This document shows positions 55,272 through 64,000 of a DNA stretch of 64,000 nt, in pieces. Every line of letters begins with the position of its first letter. Position 1 is the stretch's first letter. The stretch comes from Streptomyces xanthochromogenes (GTDB lineage Bacteria; Actinomycetota; Actinomycetes; Streptomycetales; Streptomycetaceae). Position numbers and translations under genes: made by a program. The stretch spans positions 248,001 through 312,000 of the forward strand of contig NZ_BMUZ01000009.1 in NCBI RefSeq assembly GCF_014650455.1. The letters are read 5' to 3'. The notes beneath the pieces were generated by a model. It did not search any database. It saw nothing but the letters and a program-made list of their open reading frames with translations, and had not been told where the DNA came from.

Positions 55272-58200
55272 GCCGGCCCCGTCGATCCCGCGCAGCCGCA
55301 CCGACGACCCCGCGCGGTCCTTCACCACTTCCAGCTGGGCGGGGATGCGCCGGCGCAGATCTCCCACATGGCTCACGATGCCCACGCTGCGGTCGCGTTC
55401 GCGCAGCGAGTCCAGTACGTCGAGGACCTCGTCCAAGGTCTGGTCGTCGAGGCTGCCGAAGCCCTCGTCGATGAACAGGGTGTCCAGGCGCGCGCCGCCC
55501 GCCTCGTCCGTGACGACGTCGGCGAGGCCGAGGGCCAGGGCGAGGGAGGCGAAGAACGTCTCCCCGCCGGACAGTGTCGCCGTGTCCCGCTCCCGGCCGG
55601 TCCAGGCGTCCACCACGTGCAGGCCAAGGCCCGAGCGGCCCCTGCCGCCCCGGACGTCGGAGTGGACCAGGGTGTAGCGGCCGCCCGACATGCGCTGGAG
55701 CCTGGCGGTGGCCGCGGCCGCCACCTGCTCCAGACGGGCGGCGAGGACATACGACTCCAGGCGCATCTTGCGCTCGTTGTCGGCGGAGGTGCCCGCGGTG
55801 AGCCCGGCCAAGGACGCCACCCGCTCGTACTCCTCGCGCAGCGGACCGAGCGCCCGGGTCTCCTCGGCGGCCCGGACGCTCAGTGCGCGCAGTTCCGCAC
55901 AGCGGGCCCGGGCCGCCGCGAGGGCGGACGCCGCGTCCCGCAGCGCGCGTTCGGCCGCGGCGGAAGCGTGCGCCGTCTCCTCGGTGCGGGCCGGTGCGGC
56001 CCGGCCCGCGGCGGCCGTCTCCGGTTCGGCGAGGCGTGCGCCGATGGTCGCCTTCCGCTGCTGCCAGGCGTCGAGCCGGTGCTGGATGTCCCGCTGGCCG
56101 CGCTCGTCGACCTGGGCGGCCGACGCCGCGGCGGGGGTGTCGAAGCCGGCCCGGAACGCCGCTTCCGAGAGCCGCCCGTCGGCCTCCTTGAGCCGCGCGG
56201 CACTGTCCTCGACGGCGCGGACCGCCTCCGCGGCCTCGGCGAGGATGGCGGCGCGGTGTTCGAGCAGACCGGCCTGTTCCGCGACGCTGGCCGCGCCCGC
56301 CCGCACCTCGCTCAACTCGCTCTCCAGCGCTGCCTGTTCACGGTCGAGGGCCTCGCGGCTCGCGGTGCGGGCAGCGATCTTCTGCTGGGCTGCGCGCTGG
56401 GCCGCGAGGCGCTGCTCGTACTCCCGCTCGGCCGAGGCGAGCGCGAGCCGGGCCTCGTGCAGCCCTCCCGCCGCGTCCCGCGCCGCACGGTGTTCGTTCT
56501 CCAACTCGTTTGCGGCGTCCGCCAGTTCGGCCACGCTCGCGGTACCCGCCTCGGCGCGGGCGCCCGCGATGTCCTCCCGCACCGAGGAGAGGGCTGCCTC
56601 CGCCTCGGTCCGGAGGCTCTCCGCCCGTCGGTGGGCCTGCTGCGCGGCGTCCTCGGTGGCGCGGTCGACCTGCCCGGTGCCGGGGCGCGCGGGCGCGGGG
56701 TGCTCCGCCGAGCCGCACACCGTACAGGGCTCGCCGTCCTGGAGACGGGCCGCCAGCTCGGCCGCGATGCCGCGCAGCCGCTCCTCGCGCAGCGTCAGCC
56801 ACCGCTCGTGCGCGGCGTTGGCGGCCGCGCGGGCGTCCTCGTGCCGACGCGCGGCCTCGCCCAGGCGGGCCTCCAGCGCGTCGCGTTCGCGGGCGGCCGC
56901 GAGGCGGCGCCGGGCCGGCTCCAGTTGTCCGGCCAGGTGTTCCGCGCGGGTCGCCGCTTCGTGAGCATTGTCGATCCGGGTCTGGTGGCCGAGCCTTGCG
57001 GTCTCCCAGCCCGCGAGCCAGGCCGCGGTGTCGGTGAGGACGTCCTCGTCGGCGCGGGACTGCCGGTCCAGGCGGGAGCGCTCCTCGTCGATCTCGGTGC
57101 TGCGGCGCTCGGCCCGGCGGGCTGATTCCAGCGCGCCGAGGTCCTGGCGCATCCGCCGCTCCAGGGCGGCGAGTTGATCGGCTCCGGCGTCCGCCAGGTC
57201 CGGGTGCAGCCGCTCGCGCGAACGGTCCCGTTCGGCGGTCGCGGTGCGGTGGGCCCGTTGGGCCTGCTCCCGCCACTCCAGGGCGGGCGCGACCCGTTCG
57301 GCCTTGCGGGCCGTCTCCAGGCGGGCCTTCAGTTCCTCCTGCTCGGGTTGGCCAGCGGCCAACTCCTCGGCGCCGGCGCGCGCTTCGGCGTACCGCGCCT
57401 GGAGTTCGGCCAGCTGCCGGGCCTCTTCGGCGAGGCGGCGGGCGGACGCCTGCCTGCTCTCGGCGGCGGCGACCGCGGCCGAGGCGATGTCGAGGCGTTC
57501 GTGTGCCGCGCTGCGCGCGACGGCCGCCCACTGCAGGACCGCGGAGGCGAGTCCCGGGTCGCCGGGCCGTGCGTCGGGCAGCGGCCAGGCGCGTGCCTCC
57601 GCGCCGCCGCCCGCGGCCTGCGCCATCCGCTGGGCGAGCGCGAGCAGCCGCTCGTCGCCCTCCTTGACCTGGCGTTCCGCGGTCCTGCGCAGCTCTGCGA
57701 GGCGGTCCTCCACGGCGGCGAACCGCCGGGTGTCGAAGAGCCTGCCGAGCAGCTTGCCGCGCGCCTCGGCATCCGACCTGAGGAACTTGGCGAACTCGCC
57801 CTGCGGCAGCAGGACGACCTGGCAGAACTGCTCCCGGCTCATCCCGAGGAGCCGGCCGAGCTCCTCGCCGATCTCCTGGTGCGAGCGGCTGAGCGCCCGC
57901 CAGGCTCCCTCGGCCGGGTCGTACTCGCGCAGCCAGGTCTGCGCCTTCTCGGTGGTGAAGCCACTGCCGCGCTTCTTGGGCCGGTCCTGCTGCGGGCGGC
58001 GGGTGACCTCCAACCGCCGCCCGCCGACGGTCAGTTCGAGCAGCACCTCGGTGAAGACGTCCGGCGCGGCATGGTCGCTGCGCAGCGGTGTGCCAGGGCT
58101 CTGGCGGGCGCCGGGCACGGCTCCGTACAGGGCGAAGCAGACCGCGTCGAGCACCGAGGTCTTGCCGGCGCCCGTCGGGCCGTGCAGCAGGAAGAGCCCC

Positions 58201-58283
58201 GCCGTGGACAGCGCGTCGAAGTCGACCTCCTGGCCGCCCGCGAAGGGGCCGAAGGCGGTGACGCGCATGCGGTGCAGTCTCAC
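55236..58283 (-). CDS. sbcC: Exonuclease subunit SbcC
   Basis: 1015 aa, GTG at 58283 overlapping the sbcD stop (ATG at 58268 also possible). SMC-like ATPase: Walker A GPTGAGKTSVLDAV near residue 38, long coiled coils (EARQLAELQARYAEARAGAE), zinc-hook region with CTVCGSAEHP at the apex, C-terminal signature ATLSGGETFFASLALALG and Walker B LDTLFIDEGFGSLDDQ. With SbcD it opens DNA hairpins and degrades ends. Confidence 0.92.
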   Translation of the reverse strand: MRLHRMRVTAFGPFAGGQEVDFDALSTAGLFLLHGPTGAGKTSVLDAVCFALYGAVPGARQSPGTPLRSDHAAPDVFTEVLLELTVGGRRLEVTRRPQQDRPKKRGSGFTTEKAQTWLREYDPAEGAWRALSRSHQEIGEELGRLLGMSREQFCQVVLLPQGEFAKFLRSDAEARGKLLGRLFDTRRFAAVEDRLAELRRTAERQVKEGDERLLALAQRMAQAAGGGAEARAWPLPDARPGDPGLASAVLQWAAVARSAAHERLDIASAAVAAAESRQASARRLAEEARQLAELQARYAEARAGAEELAAGQPEQEELKARLETARKAERVAPALEWREQAQRAHRTATAERDRSRERLHPDLADAGADQLAALERRMRQDLGALESARRAERRSTEIDEERSRLDRQSRADEDVLTDTAAWLAGWETARLGHQTRIDNAHEAATRAEHLAGQLEPARRRLAAARERDALEARLGEAARRHEDARAAANAAHERWLTLREERLRGIAAELAARLQDGEPCTVCGSAEHPAPARPGTGQVDRATEDAAQQAHRRAESLRTEAEAALSSVREDIAGARAEAGTASVAELADAANELENEHRAARDAAGGLHEARLALASAEREYEQRLAAQRAAQQKIAARTASREALDREQAALESELSEVRAGAASVAEQAGLLEHRAAILAEAAEAVRAVEDSAARLKEADGRLSEAAFRAGFDTPAAASAAQVDERGQRDIQHRLDAWQQRKATIGARLAEPETAAAGRAAPARTEETAHASAAAERALRDAASALAAARARCAELRALSVRAAEETRALGPLREEYERVASLAGLTAGTSADNERKMRLESYVLAARLEQVAAAATARLQRMSGGRYTLVHSDVRGGRGRSGLGLHVVDAWTGRERDTATLSGGETFFASLALALGLADVVTDEAGGARLDTLFIDEGFGSLDDQTLDEVLDVLDSLRERDRSVGIVSHVGDLRRRIPAQLEVVKDRAGSSVRLRGIDGAGSMADRAPGQRG

Positions 58284-59434
58284 CTGGCCACCTCGTGCAC
58301 CCTGTCGTCCACCCGCACGGCGTCGAACGCCCCTTGCAGGACGGTCCGTTCGCGGTCGTCGGGGCCGCTGCCGCCGCGTACGTGGGCCACGAAGTCCTCC
58401 GCGATCTGCTGGTCGCTGCGGCCGCTGAGCCGTTGCGCGTACGAGGCGTGGGGGTCGCCGTCCGCCCGCTCCGGGTCGAAGACGAGGCTGAGGGTGCCCG
58501 GGAAGCGTGCGGCGATCCGGGCCATGGCGTCGGCCGGGCGCACCGCGTCGGTCAACGTGGCCTCCACCCAGGACTGTTCGTGCCGGGCCAGGGCCGGGTC
58601 CTCGATGAGCTCGTCGAGGCGGCCGCGGACGCGGGCGAGCGGGCGGGGCACCGGGCAGTCGATCCGCTCGGCCGCGACGGCGCCGTCGGCGGCGAGGTCG
58701 ACCAGCCACATCGACTTGCGGTGCGTGGCCTCGGAGAAGGAGTAGGCGAGCGGCGAGCCCGAGTAGCGCACCCGCTCGGTGATCGTCTGGCTGCCGTGCA
58801 GGTGGCCGAGGGCCACGTAGTCCACGCCGTCGAAGACGCCCGCGGGCACGGCGGCCACTCCGCCCACGGTGATGTCCCGCTCACTGTCGCTCGGCTCGCC
58901 ACCGGCGACGAAGGCGTGCGCGAGGACGACGGAGCGGGTGCCTGCGGGGCGGGTCGCGAGGTCGGCCCGCACGCGCTCCATGGCCGCGGCGAGCACGGCC
59001 TCGTGGCCGGCCTTCGGCGCGGCCAGTTCGTCGCGGACCAGGGCGGGCTCCAGATAGGGAAGCCCGTAGCAGGCGACGTCACCGATCATGACGGGGGTGC
59101 CGCAGCCCGCCGGGTCGGTGCGCAAGTGGATGCCCGCCCGCTCGATCAGACCGGCCCCGACGCCGAGCCGGCGCGCCGAGTCGTGGTTGCCGGAGATCAT
59201 CACGGTCGGCACCCCGAGGTCGGCGAGGCGGTGCAGCGCCCGGTCGAAGAGGTCGACGGCGGCGAGCGGGGGCACCGCGCGGTCGTACACGTCCCCCGCC
59301 ACCAGAACCGCGTCCACACCCCGGTCGCGCACCGTCGCCACCACGTGGTCGACGAACGCGGCCTGGGCACCGAGCAGGTCGACCCGGTGGAAGGACCGGC
59401 CCAGGTGCCAGTCCGAGGTGTGCAGGAATCTCAT
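58280..59434 (-). CDS. sbcD: Exonuclease subunit SbcD
   Basis: 384 aa, ATG at 59434. All five phosphoesterase motifs: TSDWHLG, AGDVYDR, SGNHDS, VLAHAFV, LGHLHGS. Nuclease partner of SbcC (Mre11 family). The operon overlap keeps subunit ratio. Structural repair function, housekeeping. Confidence 0.93.
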   Translation of the reverse strand: MRFLHTSDWHLGRSFHRVDLLGAQAAFVDHVVATVRDRGVDAVLVAGDVYDRAVPPLAAVDLFDRALHRLADLGVPTVMISGNHDSARRLGVGAGLIERAGIHLRTDPAGCGTPVMIGDVACYGLPYLEPALVRDELAAPKAGHEAVLAAAMERVRADLATRPAGTRSVVLAHAFVAGGEPSDSERDITVGGVAAVPAGVFDGVDYVALGHLHGSQTITERVRYSGSPLAYSFSEATHRKSMWLVDLAADGAVAAERIDCPVPRPLARVRGRLDELIEDPALARHEQSWVEATLTDAVRPADAMARIAARFPGTLSLVFDPERADGDPHASYAQRLSGRSDQQIAEDFVAHVRGGSGPDDRERTVLQGAFDAVRVDDRVHEVAR

Positions 59435-59601
59435 GATCCTCGAGGGTAACGGTGGGGTACGACAGCCCGGGCGGCAACGGAGACATCGTTCCGTTCCGAA
59501 GACCTCACACACCCACCCCCTTTGTCCCTTGAGTCGCTTTCCGGGGGCGCCCCGTGCCGATTCCGGGCGTGGCGGACGCACCGGGATTCGTGCTCCACAC
59601 C

Positions 59602-60228
59602 TCACGCGTCCCCGTACGCCTCGCCGCCGAGCTCCAGGGTCGCCGTGCCGGCGGTCGCGTCGGCGAGCCAGGAGCGGAAGGCATCGACGTCCGCCTCGGG
59701 CAGACCGAGGCCGATGGTCACGGACTCGGCGTACCGCACCTCGCGCACCGCGCGCCCCGTCGCCCGCAGGTCGTTCTCCAGCTTGCCCGCGCGCTGGTGG
59801 TCGACGGTGACCGTGGCGAGGCGGTACTTCCGGCGCACGACCGTGCCGATCTCGTCCAGGGCCTCACCAACCACACCGCCGTACGCCCTGATCAGACCGC
59901 CCGCACCCAGCTTGACCCCGCCGTAGTAACGGGTGACGACGGCGACGGCATAGCGCACTTCGCGCCGGGTCAGCATCTGGAGCATGGGCACTCCGGCGGT
60001 GCCGCCGGGCTCGCCGTCGTCGCTCGCCTTCTGCACGGAGGCGTCGGCTCCGATGACGTACGCGAAGCAGTTGTGGCTGGCCGTCGGGTGTTCCTTGCGG
60101 ACGCGGGCGACGAAGTCCTGCGCCTCCTGTTCGGTGGCGGCGGGCGCGAGCGCGCAGAGGAAGCGCGACCTGTTGATCTCGCTCTCGTGCACGCCCTCTC
60201 GGGCGACGGTCCGGTACTGCTCCTGCAT
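59602..60228 (-). CDS. YigZ/IMPACT family protein
   Basis: 208 aa, ATG at 60228. Conserved IMPACT text: SRFLCALAPAATEQEAQDFV, ASHNCFAYVIGAD, SDDGEPGGTAGVPMLQML, VVTRYYGGVKLGAGGLIRAY. Yeast and bacterial relatives relate to stress or translation control. Complete in length. Confidence 0.88.
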   Translation of the reverse strand: MQEQYRTVAREGVHESEINRSRFLCALAPAATEQEAQDFVARVRKEHPTASHNCFAYVIGADASVQKASDDGEPGGTAGVPMLQMLTRREVRYAVAVVTRYYGGVKLGAGGLIRAYGGVVGEALDEIGTVVRRKYRLATVTVDHQRAGKLENDLRATGRAVREVRYAESVTIGLGLPEADVDAFRSWLADATAGTATLELGGEAYGDA

Positions 60229-60254
60229 CCGACCACCCTATGCGCCCGCGCCCG

Positions 60255-60290
60255 CCCCGCCCCGCCCCGGCGGACCGGGGCGGGGCGGGC
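60255..60290 (-). terminator. Strong GC terminator after EF-G paralogue
   Basis: A 15-bp perfect stem (arms about 60,256-60,270 and 60,275-60,289) with a CGGA loop, 9 nt past the stop at 60,299. No U-tract, as usual in high-GC actinobacteria. Confidence 0.7.
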
Positions 60291-60298
60291 GGCGGCGG

Positions 60299-62365
60299 TC
60301 AGCGCGCCAGGAGCACGTCGGCCACCGCGGCCGGTACCGGCGCGAGCGGGGCGGGCCGGGTGGTGAAGGTGCCCCGCCCCTGGGTCCGGCCGCGCAGTCG
60401 GGAGGCGTACCCGAACAGCTCGGCCAGCGGGACCGTCGCCGTGATCACCGCCGACCCGGCACCGGCGGTGGACGCCGACACCTGGCCGCGCCGGGCGGCG
60501 AGGTCCCCGAGGACACCGCCGACGCCGTCCTCGGGAACGGTCACCGTGACCTCCGCGACCGGTTCGAGGAGTCCCATCGCGCTCACCCGCAGCGCCTCGC
60601 GGAGCGCGAAGCGGCCCGCGGCGCGGAACGCCATCTCCGAGGAGTCCTTGGAGTGGGTCGCCCCGTCGGTGAGCGTGACCCGCAACCCGGTGACCGGATG
60701 GCCGCCGAGCGGACCCTCGGCCAGCGCGTCACGGCAGCCGGCCTCCACGGCCCGCGCGTACTCCTGCGGAACCCGGCCGCCGACCACCGTCGAACGGAAC
60801 GCGAATCCCCCTTCCGCCATGGGCTCGACATCGAGGACGACGTGCGCGAACTGCCCGGCCCCGCCGTCCTGTTTGACGTGCCGGTAGACGAGCCCGGTCA
60901 CCCCGCGCACCACGGTCTCGCGGTACGAGACCTGTGGTCGGCCGACGTTGACGGTCACGCCCCGGTCACGGCGGATCTTCTCCACCGCGACTTCCAGATG
61001 GAGCTCGCCCAGACCCGAGAGCACGGTCTGTCCGGTCTCCGGATCGGTCCGTACGACGAGCGACGGGTCCTCCTCGGCGAGGCGTGCCAGGGCCGCGGAG
61101 AGTCGTCCCGGGTCGGTGCCGCGCCCGGCCTCGACCGCGACCGACACCACTGGATCGGCCACCGAGGGCGGCTCAAGGAGCAGGGGTGCTTCCGGTGCGC
61201 ACAGGGTCGCGCCGGGCCGCGGCGCCTTGAGGCCCACCACCGCGACGATGTCCCCCGCCATCGCTTCCTCCCTCTCCTCGTGCCGGTCTGCCTGCACCCG
61301 CAGGATGCGGCCGACCCGCTCGACCCGGCCGCTCGCCGCGTCACGCACGGAGTCGCCCTTGCGCAGGGTGCCCGAGTAGATCCGCAGATACGTCAGGCGG
61401 CCGCGCTCGGTCGCGTTCACCTTGAAGGCGAGCGCGGCGAACGGCTCGGCCGGGTCCGGCGCCCGCTCCGCTGCCGCGTCCTCGCCGGCACCGCGGACCG
61501 GCGGCAGATCGGCGGGCGAGGGCAGATAGGCGACCACCGCGTCGAGCAGCGGCTCGATGCCGCGGTTGCGGTAGGCCGAGCCGCACAGCACCACCACGGC
61601 GTCCCCCTTCAAGGTCAGCTCGCGCAGGGCGCGTTCGAGGGTCTCCTCGGTGAGCGCCGAGGCCGCGCAGAACTCTTCGAGCGCGTCCGGATGGAGTTCC
61701 GCGACCGTCTCCTCCAGGAGGCGGCGCCGTCGCGTCGCCTCGTCGAGCAGCGCGGCGTCGACCGGTCCGGCGGTGCAGAGGTCGTCGTGCCACATCAGGG
61801 TGCGCATCCGTACCAGGTCGATGACGCCGGTGAAGTCGTCCTCGCGCCCGACGGGCAGCTGCACCACCAGGGGGACGGCGCCGAGCCGGTCCCTGATCGA
61901 GGCGACCGCCGTGTCGAGATCGGCGCCCGCCCGGTCCAGCTTGTTCACGAACGCGATGCGCGGCACGCCGTGCCGGTCGGCCTGCCGCCACACCGATTCG
62001 CTCTGCGGCTCGACTCCGGCGACGGCGTCGAACACCGCGACCGCCCCGTCGAGCACCCGCAGGGAGCGTTCGACCTCGTCGGCGAAGTCGACGTGACCCG
62101 GGGTGTCGATCAGGTTGATGCGGTGCCCGTCCCAGTCGCAGCTGACGGCCGCGGCGAAGATGGTGATGCCGCGGTCGCGCTCCTGCGCGTCGAAGTCGGT
62201 GACGGTCGTCCCGTCGTGGACCTCGCCCCGCTTGTGCACGGCGCCGGTGGCGAACAGGATCCGTTCGGTGACGGTCGTCTTGCCCGCGTCGACGTGGGCG
62301 AGGATGCCGAGGTTGCGGACGGCGGAGAGACAAGTGGCGGCGGGGTTGGGCCTGTTGGTGCGCAT
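60299..62365 (-). CDS. Elongation factor G paralogue / EF-G-like GTPase
   Basis: 688 aa, ATG at 62365. GTPase motifs: G1 AHVDAGKTTVTERIL, G2 RGITIFAAAVSC, G3 DTPGHVDFADEVERSLR, G4 NKLDRAGAD. Domains II-V follow with VGRPQVSYRETVVRGV and QGRGTFTTRPAP. Length matches EF-G. Streptomyces carry such second copies, related both to EF-G and to tetracycline-resistance ribosome protection proteins. The real substrate state of the ribosome, or a resistance role, is not decidable from sequence. Confidence 0.82.
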   Translation of the reverse strand: MRTNRPNPAATCLSAVRNLGILAHVDAGKTTVTERILFATGAVHKRGEVHDGTTVTDFDAQERDRGITIFAAAVSCDWDGHRINLIDTPGHVDFADEVERSLRVLDGAVAVFDAVAGVEPQSESVWRQADRHGVPRIAFVNKLDRAGADLDTAVASIRDRLGAVPLVVQLPVGREDDFTGVIDLVRMRTLMWHDDLCTAGPVDAALLDEATRRRRLLEETVAELHPDALEEFCAASALTEETLERALRELTLKGDAVVVLCGSAYRNRGIEPLLDAVVAYLPSPADLPPVRGAGEDAAAERAPDPAEPFAALAFKVNATERGRLTYLRIYSGTLRKGDSVRDAASGRVERVGRILRVQADRHEEREEAMAGDIVAVVGLKAPRPGATLCAPEAPLLLEPPSVADPVVSVAVEAGRGTDPGRLSAALARLAEEDPSLVVRTDPETGQTVLSGLGELHLEVAVEKIRRDRGVTVNVGRPQVSYRETVVRGVTGLVYRHVKQDGGAGQFAHVVLDVEPMAEGGFAFRSTVVGGRVPQEYARAVEAGCRDALAEGPLGGHPVTGLRVTLTDGATHSKDSSEMAFRAAGRFALREALRVSAMGLLEPVAEVTVTVPEDGVGGVLGDLAARRGQVSASTAGAGSAVITATVPLAELFGYASRLRGRTQGRGTFTTRPAPLAPVPAAVADVLLAR

Positions 62366-62845
62366 GGCCGGAGGCCTTTCGAGTGCCTTCGCTGAGCCGG
62401 GCTCAGGAAGCAGCGGGAAGGTGACAGCGCGATGAGGGGACGGCGTCAGGGCGCTCGGCGTACGTGTCGTGACACGACAACAAGGCCGAGGCGCAAAATT
62501 TTTGACGTTCCGTCAGTGAATGTCGAAGACATGCGGTGAAGGCCGCGCAGCCGTCACCGTGCGACGCGAGACACCAAAATCACGTCGTACCGGCTCGAAG
62601 GGGCGAAGTCGGCGGTGTGCTGCGTACGCATGTCCCGACTCCCCTTCTCCTCGCTCGTTCGCCCGTCACCCGACGGGCGGCGTCACGCCCGGTCGGCGCC
62701 GCACAGGGCGAGTGTAGGGAGAGGGGCGGGGTGGGGGCATCGGGTTTTCCGGCAGCGGTTCCGCCACGGCGGATTGCCGGCAACGGTCCCGCCGCGCCGC
62801 CGTGATCAACTGAAGGTCCGTATCCAGACCCCAGGAGAGGCTTCG
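62366..62845. promoter_or_regulatory. Divergent promoter region with TGTCGTGACACGACA dyad
   Basis: The 480-bp gap between EF-G paralogue and the synthase-like gene holds TGTCGTG-A-CACGACA (62,465-62,479), a perfect dyad about 100 bp upstream of the EF-G start, and an AT-rich AAAATTTTT patch at 62,496-62,504. The rest is GC-rich with no RNA gene or frame I can support. The dyad is a candidate operator. Confidence 0.45.
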
Positions 62846-63798
62846 ATGAGCGCGTGGAACCAGGCACTCGACGCCGCGGGCATCCACGACCCCGGGCTGC
62901 GCGACGACTACACGCGCCAGCGCGAACTGACCGCTCGTTTCAAGCGGAGCGCCTATCTGGCCGCCCGACTCCTTTTGCCGCCGCCGCTGTTCCCGCACGT
63001 GATGGCCATGACCGCCTTCATGCACCACAGCGACAACCTGCTCGACAGCGGCGCCAGGGAAGGGCGGGCCGCGGCCTACGACGCCTGGGAGCGCCAGGTC
63101 CGCGCCGCTCTCGCCACCGGCGAATCCGGCCACCCGGTGCTTCGCCCCGTGCTCCACACCCTTGTGGCGCATCCCCGACTGCGCGGCCACATCGAGGAGT
63201 ATCTGGTGACCGCCCGCGCCGACCTGGACTTCGCCGGGTTCGCCACGGAGGCGGACCATCAGGCGTACATCGACGCCTACTCGCTGCCCGCGTTCCTGCT
63301 CGTCGCCTGCCTGATCGCGCCGGACGGCGACGGTACGGAGTTCCGCGCGGCGTGCCGGACCTTCATCGACGCCGGCCAGCGCCTCGACTTCGTCAACGAC
63401 CTCGCGGAGGACCTCGCCGACGGGCGCCTCACCATCCCCCGCGAGACGCTGGCGCGCCACGGGGTCACCCGTGAGGACCTGGAGCAGGCCCGCGATCTGC
63501 CCGGCACCCGTGAGCTGATCACCACTGCCTTGGGCAGGCCCGGGCCACCCTCGCGGACAGCCGGCCGCTCGTGACGATCGTCCCGGCGCCGGGCCGCCCT
63601 CTGGTCCGCGCGCTCATCTCGTTCGACGAGCTCACCGCGGCGGCCGCGGCCCGCAAGGGCGCCGGGCTCCTGTCGGCACCGGCGCGCCCCTCGGCGCCGG
63701 GGGCCGTACGGGTGCTGCTGCGCGAGTACGCGCGGGCCCGGCGGTTGCGGTGCGCGGGCGCCGGGGGCACCCGGCCGGGGCTCCGGCCGCGTCCATGA
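62846..63798 (+). pseudogene. Squalene/phytoene synthase-like gene with frameshift
   Basis: ATG at 62846. The first frame runs 242 codons with synthase features: HHSDNLLDSG (first aspartate region) and LDFVNDLAEDLADGR (second aspartate region). It diverges at about 63,530. In the next frame text typical of the family continues (GQARATLADSRPLVTIVPAP, RALISFDELTAAAAARKG, VLLREYARARRL) to 63,798. Joined, the protein would be about 316 aa, the usual family length. A single-base deletion (real, or a sequencing error) explains it. Condenses prenyl diphosphates in carotenoid or hopanoid pathways. Confidence 0.75.
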
Positions 63799-63928
63799 CC
63801 CCGCGCGCGGAACAGGAATGCCGTCGCACGTCGCCGGTGTTCCCCCAGTGACGTGGGCCGCGGGGCGCCAACCGCAGACCGCGGCCCCACCCACCGTGGA
63901 CCGACCGAGGACACCCCAGGAGACGCCC

Positions 63929-64000
63929 GTGTACGCCGATCAGGACACCATCCGCACGATCCTCACCGACACCGGCGACACCTGGGCCGTGGTCGGGCTC
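63929..64000 (+). CDS. CoA-binding-domain protein, start only
   Basis: GTG at 63929 with AGGAG upstream; open to the window edge. The visible VYADQDTIRTILTDTGDTWA-VVGL matches the opening of YccU-type CoA-binding proteins (Rossmann fold starting with WAVVG). Only 24 codons are seen. Confidence 0.6.
   Translation, partial: MYADQDTIRTILTDTGDTWAVVGL

Overview
The window is high-GC actinobacterial DNA, almost certainly from a Streptomyces or close relative. The evidence is strong G/C preference at third codon positions, GTG starts coupled to upstream stops through GTGA/ATGA overlaps, Streptomyces-type small phage families (DUF6221-like, DUF6197-like, FDXHR-type) and Spd/TraB-like genes normally seen on Streptomyces plasmids and integrative elements. 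About 50 kb is an integrated temperate phage (1 to about 50,020). It continues off the left edge: the tail, lysis and left-attachment parts are not here. The remaining 14 kb is host chromosome.

Layout of the prophage, which is mostly transcribed leftward. 1-9,819 is the head and packaging module: HNH nuclease (cut by the window edge), major capsid, protease/scaffold, a 2H-phosphoesterase fused to a Mu F-like minor head protein, portal, TerL and TerS. 9,831-14,484 is a run of small accessory genes with a rightward two-gene cassette (13,441-14,090) behind a large operator. 14,495-25,448 looks borrowed from a conjugative plasmid or AICE: Spd-like membrane proteins, an 847-aa TraB/FtsK-type DNA translocase, a DUF2637/SpdB-like protein, a divergent regulatory centre with iterated operators, an HTH-Nudix plus Nudix pair, and a GIY-YIG/GntR fusion. 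25,592-28,411 holds small zinc-ribbon proteins and a lipoprotein. 28,403-46,960 is one long leftward early operon with RNA ligase, DnaB helicase, DnaC-like loader, DnaD-like initiator, a SLOG protein, RecT, a YqaJ exonuclease, a DnaN clamp and an antirepressor. 47,054-49,948 is the control and integration region: Xis-like protein, Cro-like and CI-like repressors around an operator array, and tyrosine integrase.

The integrase gene ends 72 bp before homology to the middle of phoD begins (about 50,021), so the right attachment junction lies inside phoD, and only the 3' part of that gene follows.

The chromosomal flank carries a membrane/ACT/GNAT protein, a DUF885 peptidase, a rhodanese divergent from an Lrp/AsnC regulator, sbcCD, a YigZ/IMPACT protein, an EF-G paralogue, a squalene/phytoene-synthase-like gene with an apparent frameshift, and the start of a CoA-binding protein.

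The most unusual aspects are the 2H-phosphoesterase/minor-head fusion, the conjugation-type translocase module inside a tailed-phage genome, the GIY-YIG/GntR fusion, several helically phased operator arrays, a micro-gene next to the phage clamp with a clamp-binding-like motif, and an apparently coding extension beyond an amber codon. Many real genes of 34-55 codons, joined by start/stop overlaps, are listed individually. Start sites were chosen from ribosome-binding sites and overlaps. Family names rest on recognised motifs, not on database searches.
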